Below are positions 1 through 6,768 of a DNA stretch of 9,113 nucleotides, piece by piece; position 1 is the first letter of the stretch; each line of letters begins with the position of its first letter. Source of the stretch: UMGS172 sp045649545. Its GTDB lineage: Bacteria > Bacillota > Clostridia > Oscillospirales > Acutalibacteraceae. The stretch is from contig JAZRQE010000025.1 of NCBI GenBank assembly GCA_045649545.1, forward strand, positions 1 to 9,113, read 5' to 3'. The notes under the pieces were generated by a model, which was given only the letters and a program-made list of their open reading frames with translations, was not told where the DNA came from and did not search any database. Position numbers and translations under genes: made by a program.

Positions 1-8
1 AACTTCAG

Positions 9-38
9 ACCTATGAGGAGGCTCGCCTCCTCATAGGT
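9..38. repeat. Perfect 13-bp inverted repeat (hairpin), role unknown
   Basis: ACCTATGAGGAGG (9-21) and CCTCCTCATAGGT (26-38) are exact reverse complements around a CTCG loop. This is by far the most GC-rich spot in an AT-rich stretch. There is no T-run directly after the stem on either strand; the nearest is TTTTT at 50-54. It is therefore not a canonical intrinsic terminator, although it may end or protect an upstream transcript that lies outside the window. The left arm contains a Shine-Dalgarno-like GAGGAGG and the right arm its complement. Confidence 0.6.
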
Positions 39-76
39 GAGTACATACATTTTTACAATAACCAAAGAATACAACT

Positions 77-113
77 AAAAACAAAACTGACACCACTCGA
101 AAAGCGATGTCAG
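77..113 (-). terminator. Intrinsic terminator reading leftward
   Basis: On the minus strand CTGACA (113-108) pairs with TGTCAG (92-87). Inside it TCG/CGA pairs around a short loop, with a four-base bulge on one side. The stem is followed at once by TTTTGTTTTT (86-77). Stem plus T-rich tail is the arrangement of a rho-independent terminator for a minus-strand transcript. The only candidate transcript seen for it is the 17-codon ORF at 188-135. Confidence 0.5.
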
Positions 114-134
114 TATGTTGCTTAAAATTTAATT

Positions 135-188
135 TCAACTACCATAAAGGTCTTTTTTGTACTGTTCGCACAAAATGGGGCAGTTCAT
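135..188 (-). CDS. Possible 17-aa microprotein (unrecognised)
   Basis: A minus-strand ATG at 188-186 opens a 17-codon frame, MNCPILCEQYKKDLYGS, stopped by TGA at 137-135. A good ribosome site, AAGGAG (200-195), lies six bases before the ATG. A plausible promoter lies upstream (TTGTCA 244-239, 17-bp spacer, TATATC 221-216), and a T-tailed hairpin ends the unit at 113-77. The peptide has two cysteines (residues 3 and 7) and no hydrophobic membrane segment. I do not recognise it. A frame this short can arise by chance, and the region could instead be a small RNA or just the leader of the neighbouring gene. The case rests on all four expression signals being in register. Confidence 0.35.
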   Translation of the reverse strand: MNCPILCEQYKKDLYGS

Positions 189-215
189 TTGCCACTCCTT
201 TTTTTATTTAAAATG

Positions 216-244
216 GATATACTAAATGAAAAGGGAGGTGACAA
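216..244 (-). promoter_or_regulatory. Candidate minus-strand promoter
   Basis: TTGTCA (244-239) is five of six to the -35 consensus. It is separated by exactly 17 bases from TATATC (221-216), four of six to the -10 consensus. Transcription would start near 209 and run into the AAGGAG and short ORF at 188-135. The -35 sits on the start region of the 57-aa plus-strand gene. The -10 overlaps a plus-strand TATACT (218-223) that could serve that gene, so the two promoters would compete. Confidence 0.35.
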
Positions 245-245
245 T

Positions 246-419
246 ATGCAACCCGTAGATTATAAAAATGAGTATAACCCGAGAGAAAGTCAGTATTTTC
301 AAGGATTACCCAAATTTGTGCAGGAGGCAATTATGCAGTCGGCAGGAAGTATTGAAAATGACGAGGAACTTCGTGCTACCGCAGAACAGTTAATCAAAGC
401 AGATAATGGCTTAATGTGA
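246..419 (+). CDS. Uncharacterised 57-aa protein
   Basis: A short soluble protein with no signal peptide and no membrane segment. The ATG at 246 is chosen because AAGGGAGGTG (231-240) precedes it at normal spacing. The in-frame ATG at 189 would add 19 residues reading through this ribosome site and has none of its own. The protein starts with a polar, Tyr/Asn-rich stretch (NEYNPRESQYFQGLP, residues 8-22), followed by two likely helices: KFVQEAIMQS and a Glu-rich DEELRATAEQLIKA. It is acidic overall. The sequence has the feel of small hypothetical proteins of Clostridia, but I cannot name a family or function. A possible -10 (TATACT, 218-223) lies upstream without a convincing -35. The gene ends just before a terminator shared with rpmB. 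Real gene likely; function unknown. Confidence 0.75.
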   Translation: MQPVDYKNEYNPRESQYFQGLPKFVQEAIMQSAGSIENDEELRATAEQLIKADNGLM

Positions 420-438
420 ACTTTATAAAAAAGAAAAA

Positions 439-465
439 AGCGAGCAGACAAACTGTCTGTTCGCT
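439..465. terminator. Bidirectional terminator between the 57-aa gene and rpmB
   Basis: A 12-bp stem (439-450 with 454-465, one G-T pair) is closed by a three-base loop. On the minus strand the stem is followed by TTTTTTCTTTTTT (438-426), a strong tail that ends rpmB. On the plus strand the following bases (ATAATTTCTTACTTTT) are a weaker tail that could end the 57-aa gene. The convergent layout fits a shared terminator. Confidence 0.85.
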
Positions 466-492
466 ATAATTTCTTACTTTTAGTATCTAAAA

Positions 493-681
493 TTAGATTG
501 CACGGGTAACCTTACCGGAACGGAGACAACGGGTGCAGGCATAAATCCTACAAGGAGCACCGTTTACGATAGCCTTAACGCGTTTTACGTTGGGCTTCCA
601 GGTTCTGTTGGTACGTCTGTGTGAGTGAGATACCTTGATACCGAAAGTGATTTCTTTGCTGCAGATTTCACACTTTGCCAT
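493..681 (-). CDS. rpmB: 50S ribosomal protein L28
   Basis: A 62-aa basic protein of the large ribosomal subunit. It matches L28 over its whole length: N-terminal MAKCEIC, a central basic region with VSHSHRRTNRTWKPN, and C-terminal CTRCLRSGKVTRAI. The CxxC pairs at residues 4/7 and 49/52 form the zinc-ribbon type found in many Firmicutes; a further Cys is at 44. The ATG at 681 is chosen because AGGAGG (696-691) precedes it at standard spacing and L28 begins MAK. A frame extending to 753 has no ribosome site and would overlap the promoter. The gene stands alone, with its own promoter and a strong T-tailed terminator. It is divergent from the phosphatase gene. Confidence 0.97.
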   Translation of the reverse strand: MAKCEICSKEITFGIKVSHSHRRTNRTWKPNVKRVKAIVNGAPCRIYACTRCLRSGKVTRAI

Positions 682-724
682 GAGTCTGCACCTCCTAACT
701 AAATTACATACAATCGCAAATGAT

Positions 725-753
725 ATAATAACAGAAAGTTTCCAATTTTGCAA
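725..753 (-). promoter_or_regulatory. rpmB promoter
   Basis: On the minus strand TTGCAA (753-748) and TATTAT (730-725) are separated by exactly 17 bases. They match the -35 (four of six) and -10 (five of six) of a housekeeping sigma-70/sigma-A promoter. The predicted start near 718 gives a leader of under 40 bases to the L28 ATG. An A+T-rich stretch upstream (754-800) could act as an UP element. Confidence 0.7.
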
Positions 754-823
754 GCATTATTTTTGATTTTTCGAAAATTTTTTCATTTTTATTGTACTCG
801 TATCAAAAAGTATTTCATTACAG

Positions 824-852
824 TTGCAATTTTTGGAAGAATAGTGTATAAT
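824..852 (+). promoter_or_regulatory. Promoter of the gph-like / dCMP deaminase operon
   Basis: TTGCAA (824-829), a 17-base spacer and a perfect TATAAT (847-852) make a strong housekeeping promoter. Transcription would start near 859. It lies back to back with the rpmB promoter, about 70 bases apart, and both use the same TTGCAA as -35. Confidence 0.8.
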
Positions 853-891
853 TATTAGGGATTATATTTAAAATGATTGGAATGGTGCCTC

Positions 892-1539
892 GTGGCAATA
901 AAAGCAGTTATTTTTGACCTTGACGGCACTTTGTTGGATACTTGTAATGACCTTGCCAACGCGGTAAATTTTGCGTTAAATAAGAACGGTTTTCCCACAC
1001 ATAACCCTGAGATGTTTAAAATTTTTACAGGCGATGGCACTGATGTTATGATAACCCGTGCATTGCCTGAAACTAACCGCGATATTGAAACGCTTAAAAA
1101 AGTGCGTGAAGATTATTTTGAGTATTATAATGCTCATTCGGGTGAATATACGCGTCCTTATAAAGGCATACCCGAATTGCTCGAAAGTTTGAAAAAACGC
1201 GGTATAAAGCTTGCCGTTACTTCTAATAAAATAGAATTTATGACACAGAGCGTTATAAACAACTATTTCGGTGATATTTTTGATTTTGTCACCGGACAGT
1301 GTGACGGGATTCCGCCAAAACCTGACCCTTCAATGGTATTTAAGGCAATGAAAAATCTTGGTGTTGAACCTCGGGAGTGCCTTTATGTCGGCGATACAGG
1401 TGTAGACGCTAAAACCGGTAAAAACGCAGGTATCTTTACTGTGGGCGTGCTGTGGGGCTTCCGCGAAAAGGAAGAACTTATTGAAAACGGTGCAGATGTT
1501 ATTATAGATAAACCTTGTCAAATTTTAGAATTTTTATAA
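892..1539 (+). CDS. gph: HAD-family phosphatase, phosphoglycolate phosphatase-like
   Basis: A 215-aa cytoplasmic haloacid-dehalogenase-superfamily phosphatase with all four motifs. Motif I is DLDGT with nucleophile Asp9 and acid/base Asp11. Motif II is TSN (110-112). Motif III is Lys143 in PPKPDP. Motif IV is GD168-TGVD172, for Mg2+. The helical cap between residues 16 and about 85 makes it the C1-capped Gph/PpaX type. Likely substrates are 2-phosphoglycolate or pyrophosphate, but the exact substrate cannot be read from sequence. I chose GTG at 892 because it gives the usual MAIKAVIFDLDGT beginning. The upstream TTG at 877 adds five atypical residues. Neither start has a strong ribosome site; GGTG at 884-887 is the best. 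It is the first gene of an operon, with dCMP deaminase 36 bases downstream. The gene symbol is provisional. Confidence 0.85.
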   Translation: MAIKAVIFDLDGTLLDTCNDLANAVNFALNKNGFPTHNPEMFKIFTGDGTDVMITRALPETNRDIETLKKVREDYFEYYNAHSGEYTRPYKGIPELLESLKKRGIKLAVTSNKIEFMTQSVINNYFGDIFDFVTGQCDGIPPKPDPSMVFKAMKNLGVEPRECLYVGDTGVDAKTGKNAGIFTVGVLWGFREKEELIENGADVIIDKPCQILEFL

Positions 1540-1575
1540 ATCAACTTTATATTACATAAGAGAGGTGCCAATTTT

Positions 1576-2055
1576 ATGAAACGCAGTGATTATCTCGGTT
1601 GGGACGAATATTTTATGGGTATTGCTTTGTTGTCTTCGCAACGTAGTAAGGACCCCAGCACACAGGTGGGTGCTTGTATTGTCAATAACGAAAACAGAAT
1701 TATGGCTGTAGGTTATAACGGTATGCCTTACGGTTGTAATGATGATGAGTATCCATGGGACCGCGAGGGTGACGCATTGGATAGCAAGTATATGTTTGTT
1801 TGCCATGCCGAGCTTAATGCAATTTTAAACTTTAACGGCGGTTCAATGAAAGGCTTTAGACTTTATACTACTCTTTTCCCGTGCAATGAATGTGCAAAGG
1901 CGATTATTCAAAAGGGAATAGCAGAAGTTATTTATCTTTCCGATAAATATGCTGACGCTGAAATGACCAAGGCTGCTAAAATGATGTTTAAATCTGCAGG
2001 TGTTGTTTGCCGCGAGTATGAGCAAACTATGAAGGTTGCCGAATTAAAGCTGTAA
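1576..2055 (+). CDS. comEB: dCMP deaminase (ComEB-type cytidylate deaminase)
   Basis: A 159-aa zinc enzyme converting dCMP to dUMP, the precursor for thymidylate synthesis. The signature is clear: zinc ligand His77 and catalytic Glu79 in CHAE, then Cys103 and Cys106 in PCNEC. The PWDREGDALDSKY segment and VGYNGMPYGC before the HAE motif are typical of dCMP rather than cytidine or tRNA deaminases, as is SDKY near residue 116. Length fits the family. AGAGAGGTG precedes the ATG at normal spacing. It follows the phosphatase by 36 bases and is closed by a strong terminator, so both are read from the promoter at 824. The pairing may reflect nucleotide housekeeping, but that is inference. The comEB name reflects the B. 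subtilis homologue and does not imply a competence role. Confidence 0.93.
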   Translation: MKRSDYLGWDEYFMGIALLSSQRSKDPSTQVGACIVNNENRIMAVGYNGMPYGCNDDEYPWDREGDALDSKYMFVCHAELNAILNFNGGSMKGFRLYTTLFPCNECAKAIIQKGIAEVIYLSDKYADAEMTKAAKMMFKSAGVVCREYEQTMKVAELKL

Positions 2056-2073
2056 TATTGCGATGTTTAATGC

Positions 2074-2109
2074 TCCGCAGACGGTTTTGTGCCGTCTGCG
2101 GATTTTTTT
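2074..2109 (+). terminator. Strong intrinsic terminator after dCMP deaminase
   Basis: An 11-bp perfect GC-rich stem, TCCGCAGACGG (2074-2084) with CCGTCTGCGGA (2092-2102), has a seven-base loop and seven Ts directly after it. It insulates the gph-comEB unit from the cell-shape operon. Confidence 0.95.
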
Positions 2110-2130
2110 GTAAATTTTTATCGGTTTCTC

Positions 2131-2159
2131 TTGAAGTGGAGAGCGATATATACTATAAT
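2131..2159 (+). promoter_or_regulatory. Promoter of the mreBCD-mrdA operon
   Basis: TTGAAG (2131-2136), a 17-base spacer and a perfect TATAAT (2154-2159) form a strong housekeeping promoter. The predicted start is near 2166, giving a leader of about 60 AT-rich bases before GGAGG (2218-2222) and the mreB ATG. No obvious operator or riboswitch is seen in the leader. Confidence 0.8.
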
Positions 2160-2228
2160 ATAATAGATTAAGTATATAATACGAGTAATATTGAAATCAA
2201 GTTTACATAATACTTTTGGAGGCTATAT

Positions 2229-3248
2229 ATGTTTACAAGAGATATTTTTATTGACCTTGGCACTGACAATACCCGCGTGGGAATAAAAGGTAAGGGCATT
2301 GTGGCACGTGAGCCGTCGGTTGTTGCGTATGATGTTCGTAACGACACTGTTCGTGCGGTTGGCTCAGCGGCTAAAGAAATGATTGGTAGAACCCCCGGTT
2401 CGATTGTTGCCGTAAAACCGATTAAAGGCGGTGTTATTGCTGACTTTGACGTTACCGAGGCAATGCTTCGTAAATTTATTAAATCTGCACTTCGCGGTTC
2501 GCTTTTCTCAAGATGCCGTGTTATGCTTTGTGTTCCGTCAGGTGTTACAGAGGTTGAAAGCCGTGCTATTTACGATGCTGCAAGCCATGCCGGTGCATCA
2601 GAGGTTGACCTTATTGAAGTTCCTCTTGCCGCTGCAATCGGTGCAGGAGTTAACGTTGGCGCATCGTCAGGTAGTATGGTTGTTGATATCGGCGGCGGTA
2701 CAACCGAGGTTGCTGTGTTGGCTTTGGGTGACATTGTTACTTCACAGTCGACAAAATCAGCGGGTGACAGTTTTGATGAAGCAATTATTAACTTTATCCG
2801 TAAAAAGCACAATCTTTTAATCGGTGACCGTACCGCCGAGCAGATTAAAATCACATTAGGCTCTGCTATGGAGTATGAGGATGAGGGCTCTATGGAGGTT
2901 AAAGGCCGTAACTTGGTTGACGGTTTGCCTAAAAATATCGTTGTTACCGCGGCCGAGGTCAGAGAGGCTGTTTCTGACCAGCTTTATCAGATTGTTGATA
3001 CAATTCGTTATACATTTGAAAAAACTCCGCCTGAGCTTGCGGCAGATATTATTGATAAAGGTATTGTGCTAACGGGTGGAAGCTCTAAATTACGTAATAT
3101 AGATAAACTTATTGCAACCGAAACCGGCATGGCAGTTACAGTTGCCGATGACCCCTCGGATTGTGTTGCAAGGGGTATCGGTGAACGTATTGAGGATAAT
3201 TTAACCTTTGATACCTATACATTCAAAAGAGGTAAGAGATACAGATAA
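2229..3248 (+). CDS. mreB: Rod-shape-determining actin homologue MreB/Mbl
   Basis: A 339-aa bacterial actin that polymerises under the membrane and steers lateral cell-wall synthesis. The actin-fold ATPase motifs are in place: phosphate-1 DLGT at residues 9-12, phosphate-2 DIGGGT at 153-158, and the adenosine motif LTGGSS near 282. GRTPGSIVAVKPIKGGVIAD is a hallmark of MreB/Mbl. The short N terminus, MFTRDIFIDLG, resembles B. subtilis Mbl. The usual TANT after DLG reads TDNT, a small departure. The length is usual. GGAGG lies six bases before the ATG. It is first in the operon, with mreC 17 bases downstream. Whether it is the MreB or Mbl paralogue cannot be decided from one copy, but linkage to mreCD favours the mreB name. 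Confidence 0.96.
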   Translation: MFTRDIFIDLGTDNTRVGIKGKGIVAREPSVVAYDVRNDTVRAVGSAAKEMIGRTPGSIVAVKPIKGGVIADFDVTEAMLRKFIKSALRGSLFSRCRVMLCVPSGVTEVESRAIYDAASHAGASEVDLIEVPLAAAIGAGVNVGASSGSMVVDIGGGTTEVAVLALGDIVTSQSTKSAGDSFDEAIINFIRKKHNLLIGDRTAEQIKITLGSAMEYEDEGSMEVKGRNLVDGLPKNIVVTAAEVREAVSDQLYQIVDTIRYTFEKTPPELAADIIDKGIVLTGGSSKLRNIDKLIATETGMAVTVADDPSDCVARGIGERIEDNLTFDTYTFKRGKRYR

Positions 3249-3265
3249 CAAGGAGGTAATATTAA

Positions 3266-4120
3266 GTGCGATTTTTCTTAAGAAGTCGAAGTTTTAAAAT
3301 ATTTATTGCCTCGGTATCGGTACTTTTGGTGCTTGTTCTTGTTATTGCAATGTTTAGCCGTGTTTCGTCCCCTATAAGCAGTTTTATGGGTGCTGTAACA
3401 ACCCCTGTTCAAAAGGTTTTTAGTGCTGTTTCTGATTGGGTTGGCGGTATTACGGGTGCTGTCGGTGATAATCAGGATTTAATGGCCGAAATAGAAAGTT
3501 TAAAAAAGCAGAATGCAGAACTTTCAAACAAGTTAGTTGATATGGAAGAATTAGAGGCTCAAAATAAGAATTATGAGCAGTATTTAGGGATAAAAGAGAA
3601 AAATCCCGAAATGCTGTTTCAGTCAGCTACCGTTGCCGCAAGAGATTATACCGACCCGTATTGTGGCTTTACCATAAACGTCGGTCTTATTGACGGTGTA
3701 GCATTGCATGACCCAGTTATTACCGATATGGGATTAATCGGTTATATTGGTGAAATTGCACCGACATACTCAAAAGTTGTAACGGTGTTAAGTCCTGAAC
3801 TTAAATTTGGTGCAAGGGACAGTCGTACAGAGGATGACGGTATACTTTCCGGTAAGGCTGATTTAGCTATTGACAATAAATGCTACCTATATAATTTAAG
3901 ACGTGACTGCTCGGTTGCCGTTGATGATTATATAATTACTGCAGGCGGAAGCGTATTTCCAAAAGGTCTTATAGTCGGTAAAGTTTCGGGCATTAAACAG
4001 CAGAGTAAAGACTCTTCTCTTTATGCCGAAATCAAATCGGACATTGATTTTGACCGTTTGAACGAGGTTATGGTAATAACCTACTTTACCGGTCAGGGTT
4101 ATACAGGGCCCAAGGAGTAA
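3266..4120 (+). CDS. mreC: Rod-shape-determining protein MreC
   Basis: A 284-aa bitopic membrane protein linking cytoplasmic MreB to periplasmic/extracellular wall enzymes and activating PBP2. It has a short basic N-terminal tail and one membrane helix (about 11-31). A coiled coil follows (about 68-107, heptad-rich around AEIESLKKQNAELSNKL). The rest is the double beta-barrel MreC domain, with family-typical VITDMGLIGYIGEI and GLIVGKVSGI segments. The start is GTG at 3266, set by AAGGAGGT (3250-3257). It follows mreB by 17 bases and its stop codon overlaps the ribosome site of mreD, so translation of the two is probably coupled. Confidence 0.95.
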   Translation: MRFFLRSRSFKIFIASVSVLLVLVLVIAMFSRVSSPISSFMGAVTTPVQKVFSAVSDWVGGITGAVGDNQDLMAEIESLKKQNAELSNKLVDMEELEAQNKNYEQYLGIKEKNPEMLFQSATVAARDYTDPYCGFTINVGLIDGVALHDPVITDMGLIGYIGEIAPTYSKVVTVLSPELKFGARDSRTEDDGILSGKADLAIDNKCYLYNLRRDCSVAVDDYIITAGGSVFPKGLIVGKVSGIKQQSKDSSLYAEIKSDIDFDRLNEVMVITYFTGQGYTGPKE

Positions 4121-4122
4121 TT

Positions 4123-4641
4123 ATGAACGCTTTTAGGATAAAATATTTAGTTTCTATTTCGGTTTATACATTAATAACGGCGTTCATAATTTTATTGCAG
4201 TCAACCGGACTTGCTACCTTTCAATTAGGCACGGCTTCGGCTGTTCTCTCATTACCGTTGGTGTTATATGCCGCATTTTATTTTGGCCCTTTCGGTGCTG
4301 CCGTCTTGGGATTTTTAGCCGGTGCTGCGACAGATGTTTTCTCGTCAACACTTACGTATAACACCGTTTTTATGACTGCGTTGGGATTTGCTGCAGGACT
4401 TTTGATGTCCCATTATTTCAACCGTAATGTAGCCGCTGCGGCAGTTGTGAATTTCGGCGGTTCTGCTATTTACTTTTTTCTCAAATGGCTGTTTGTTTAT
4501 GCATTCAGCGACCCGACGGCAGGCTTTGTGCTGACAAAATACATTTTACCGTCATTTTTGTATACTGCCGTCTTGGGATTTGTCTTGTTTTTCCCAATTA
4601 ATCTTATTTTTAAGAAAATCACTTTAAGACAATCAAAATAG
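4123..4641 (+). CDS. mreD: Rod-shape-determining protein MreD
   Basis: A 172-aa polytopic membrane protein, the third Mre component. About five hydrophobic helices are visible, near residues 7-27, 38-68, 77-93, 104-128 and 139-164. The YFGPFGAAVLGFLAGAATDVF segment, with a conserved Asp after a Gly/Ala-rich helix, is typical of MreD. The family diverges fast in sequence, so position directly after mreC supports the call as much as the residues do. The ATG lies two bases after the mreC stop, with AAGGAG (4112-4117) inside the end of mreC. The mrdA ATG follows after 36 bases. Confidence 0.92.
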   Translation: MNAFRIKYLVSISVYTLITAFIILLQSTGLATFQLGTASAVLSLPLVLYAAFYFGPFGAAVLGFLAGAATDVFSSTLTYNTVFMTALGFAAGLLMSHYFNRNVAAAAVVNFGGSAIYFFLKWLFVYAFSDPTAGFVLTKYILPSFLYTAVLGFVLFFPINLIFKKITLRQSK

Positions 4642-4677
4642 TTACAAATTGTTGATTTCAAAAGGAGGTGACCGCCA

Positions 4678-6669
4678 ATGCGTGTTAAAAGACGTCAAAA
4701 TCCAAGAGTAATTACGCTTATTTCTATAATGCTTGCAATATTTATGGTGTTCGGTATACGTGCCGCAAATTTTCAGGTGGTCACAGCCGAGGATTTTTCG
4801 CTTAAAAATGCACATTTAACGGCTATAAGCACTAAAATCCCCGCTACACGCGGAGAAATTGTTGACCGCTACGGCAGACCGATTGCTACCAACCGCGACG
4901 GGTATAGTATAGTTTTCAACAGTGCTTATATGAAAAAAGCGGACTATAACAGTTCGATAAAAACTTTGACAGGTTTGCTCACTTCGTACGAGTGGGAGTG
5001 GGTGGACAACCTTCCGATGTCGGATACTGCACCGTATGAGTTTACCGATGAAAGCGGTGCAAAACGCCTTAAAAAGATATTAAAACTTAATGATTATGCA
5101 ACTCCTGAAAACTGTTATAACGAAATGGTTAAGCGTTACGGCTTGGAAACCTTTAGCGAGCAGGACCGCAGAACCATTATGGGTGTTCGCTATTCGATGG
5201 AAAGAGCGGACTTTTCGGTTGCTAACCCGTTTACTTTCTCGGAAGATATTCCGTCAGAATTGATGCTCACTGTTGCCGAGTCGTTTTCGCATGTTCGAGG
5301 TGTTGAGATTAACGTAGTGTCGTACCGACAGTATACCGATTCGACTTTGGCACCTCATACAATAGGTACAATCGGTAAAATCGATGCGGAAGAATGGGAT
5401 ACACTAAAAGAAAAAGGCTATTCTTATAATGATTACGTCGGAAAAAGCGGAGTTGAAAAGGCTTTTGAAACATATCTTCGCGGTACTGACGGTAAATTGA
5501 CATATTATTTTGATAAGCAGGGCAATGTGGTTTACACCGAAATAACAAAACAACCGGTGCAGGGACATACTGTGTTTTTGACGCTTGACTCTAAGTTACA
5601 AAAGGTTTCGCAGGATGCATTGGCTAACAATATTAAAAAATTAAATTCCGGTGGACAATCTATTACCGGCGGTTCGGTTGTTATTACTAATGTAAAAACC
5701 GGTCAGGTGCTGACCTCTGCAAACTATCCTTCTTATGACCTTAATAATTTGAGCGATTATTTGGGTGATGATGTTAAAAACAATCCGCTTTTTGACCGTG
5801 CGTTAAGAGGCGTTTATCCTCCCGGTTCGGCATATAAGCCAATGGTTGCGATTGCCGGTTTGCAGGAAAATATAACAGAACCGTATGATACAGTATTCTG
5901 TAAGCAAAAGTATGATTATTATGAAGATTATCAGCCTTCTTGTATGCATTATCACAAAGACGTTAATGTCTTCAGGGCAATTTCCGAATCCTGCAACTAT
6001 TACTTCTTTGATTTGGGACGCCGAGTCGGTATTACTAAAATGAACAACTATTCCCAAAAATTAGGGTTAGGTGTTAAGACCGGTATAGAACTTGGCGAAT
6101 CTGCCGGTATATTGGCAGGTCCTTCTTATTCTGCATCAGTTGGTGTTCCTTGGTATGACGGTCTTGCTTTGCAGGCTGCTATCGGTCAGTCGGACAACGC
6201 TTTTACTCCGTTACAACTTTCAAACTATACCGCTACGATTGCTAACGGCGGAACACGTTATAAAACAACGCTTTTGAGTGCGGTCAGAACGGCAACAGGC
6301 AATGAAAAGGTGTATGCTTCGGTGCCTGAAATTTTGGACCAACTCGATGTTGAAAAAGCAGTTATTGATGCCGTAAAAAAAGGTATGCAGTCGGTTGCCG
6401 AGGAGGGTACTGCCAGTGCATACTTTAAAGATTATCCGGTTCAAGTTGGCGGTAAAACCGGTACAGCACAGGTCACAGGTCGTCCGGATAACAGCGTTTT
6501 GATACTGTTTGCACCTTATGAAGACCCAGAGATAGCAGTTTCTATTGTTGTTGAACGCGGTGAAAGAAGTCTTTCTACCGGTCCGGTTGCGAAAGCAATT
6601 ATGGATGAATATTTCTTTGGCTCATCTGAACCTGAACTTGATGATAATCCTAATGAACTGTTAAAATAG
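4678..6669 (+). CDS. mrdA: Penicillin-binding protein 2 (class B, elongation transpeptidase)
   Basis: A 663-aa monofunctional peptidoglycan transpeptidase that cross-links wall made by its SEDS partner RodA during elongation. It has a short basic cytoplasmic tail and a membrane anchor (about 11-29). The pedestal/dimerisation domain starts at about 52 with PATRGEIVDRYGRPIATN and includes the family's YVGKSGVEKAFE. The transpeptidase domain carries SxxK (Ser384, Lys387, in PPGSAYKP), SxN (Ser438-Cys-Asn440) and KTG (593-595). All catalytic residues are present, so an active enzyme is expected. The start is the ATG after a full-consensus AAAGGAGGTG (4661-4670). It sits 36 bases behind mreD. No rodA is adjacent, so the partner must be encoded elsewhere. 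No terminator follows. Confidence 0.95.
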   Translation: MRVKRRQNPRVITLISIMLAIFMVFGIRAANFQVVTAEDFSLKNAHLTAISTKIPATRGEIVDRYGRPIATNRDGYSIVFNSAYMKKADYNSSIKTLTGLLTSYEWEWVDNLPMSDTAPYEFTDESGAKRLKKILKLNDYATPENCYNEMVKRYGLETFSEQDRRTIMGVRYSMERADFSVANPFTFSEDIPSELMLTVAESFSHVRGVEINVVSYRQYTDSTLAPHTIGTIGKIDAEEWDTLKEKGYSYNDYVGKSGVEKAFETYLRGTDGKLTYYFDKQGNVVYTEITKQPVQGHTVFLTLDSKLQKVSQDALANNIKKLNSGGQSITGGSVVITNVKTGQVLTSANYPSYDLNNLSDYLGDDVKNNPLFDRALRGVYPPGSAYKPMVAIAGLQENITEPYDTVFCKQKYDYYEDYQPSCMHYHKDVNVFRAISESCNYYFFDLGRRVGITKMNNYSQKLGLGVKTGIELGESAGILAGPSYSASVGVPWYDGLALQAAIGQSDNAFTPLQLSNYTATIANGGTRYKTTLLSAVRTATGNEKVYASVPEILDQLDVEKAVIDAVKKGMQSVAEEGTASAYFKDYPVQVGGKTGTAQVTGRPDNSVLILFAPYEDPEIAVSIVVERGERSLSTGPVAKAIMDEYFFGSSEPELDDNPNELLK

Positions 6670-6694
6670 TGAAATTTGTGGATGATTTTTATAC

Positions 6695-6723
6695 TTTACA
6701 AATAAATTAAAATATGATAATAT
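6695..6723 (+). promoter_or_regulatory. Probable promoter before the MinD-like gene
   Basis: TTTACA (6695-6700; five of six) and TAATAT (6718-6723; four of six) are separated by 17 bases. GATAAT (6716-6721) overlaps and is a closer -10 at a 15-base spacing. The predicted start is at about 6729-6731. It could give the MinD-like and MgsA-like genes transcription independent of the mre promoter, with read-through from mrdA still possible. Confidence 0.45.
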
Positions 6724-6730
6724 TAACGTG

Positions 6731-6749
6731 TTGCTTTATATTAAAGCAA
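6731..6749 (+). promoter_or_regulatory. Perfect dyad in the leader of the MinD-like gene
   Basis: TTGCTTTA (6731-6738) and TAAAGCAA (6742-6749) are exact inverted repeats around TAT. The dyad sits at or just after the predicted transcription start and ends a few bases before the AAGGGGTG ribosome site (6755-6762). It has no T-tail, so it is not a terminator. It could be an operator or a 5' stabilising stem-loop. Confidence 0.45.
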
Positions 6750-6768
6750 ATATAAAGGGGTGAAATGC

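Noticed and set aside
102..123. Alternative hairpin AAGCGATG / TGTTGCTT
   Set aside because: Relies on three G-T pairs and lacks a T-tail on the plus strand. It competes with the better leftward terminator at 113-87.
768..777. TTTTCGAAAA palindrome between the rpmB and gph-like promoters
   Set aside because: Short and built mainly of A/T runs in a very AT-rich spacer; likely chance, with no second copy seen.
877..891. TTG start for the phosphatase gene
   Set aside because: It would add EWCLV-type residues not seen in the family, and it has no ribosome site; GTG at 892 gives the standard N terminus.
2175..2180. Second TATAAT in the mreB leader
   Set aside because: No -35-like hexamer at 16-18 bases upstream; the promoter at 2131-2159 is far better.
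2431..2820. 129-aa open frame on the plus strand inside mreB
   Set aside because: It lies wholly within mreB in another frame, has no ribosome site, and its Leu/Gln-rich composition is typical of an out-of-frame reading.
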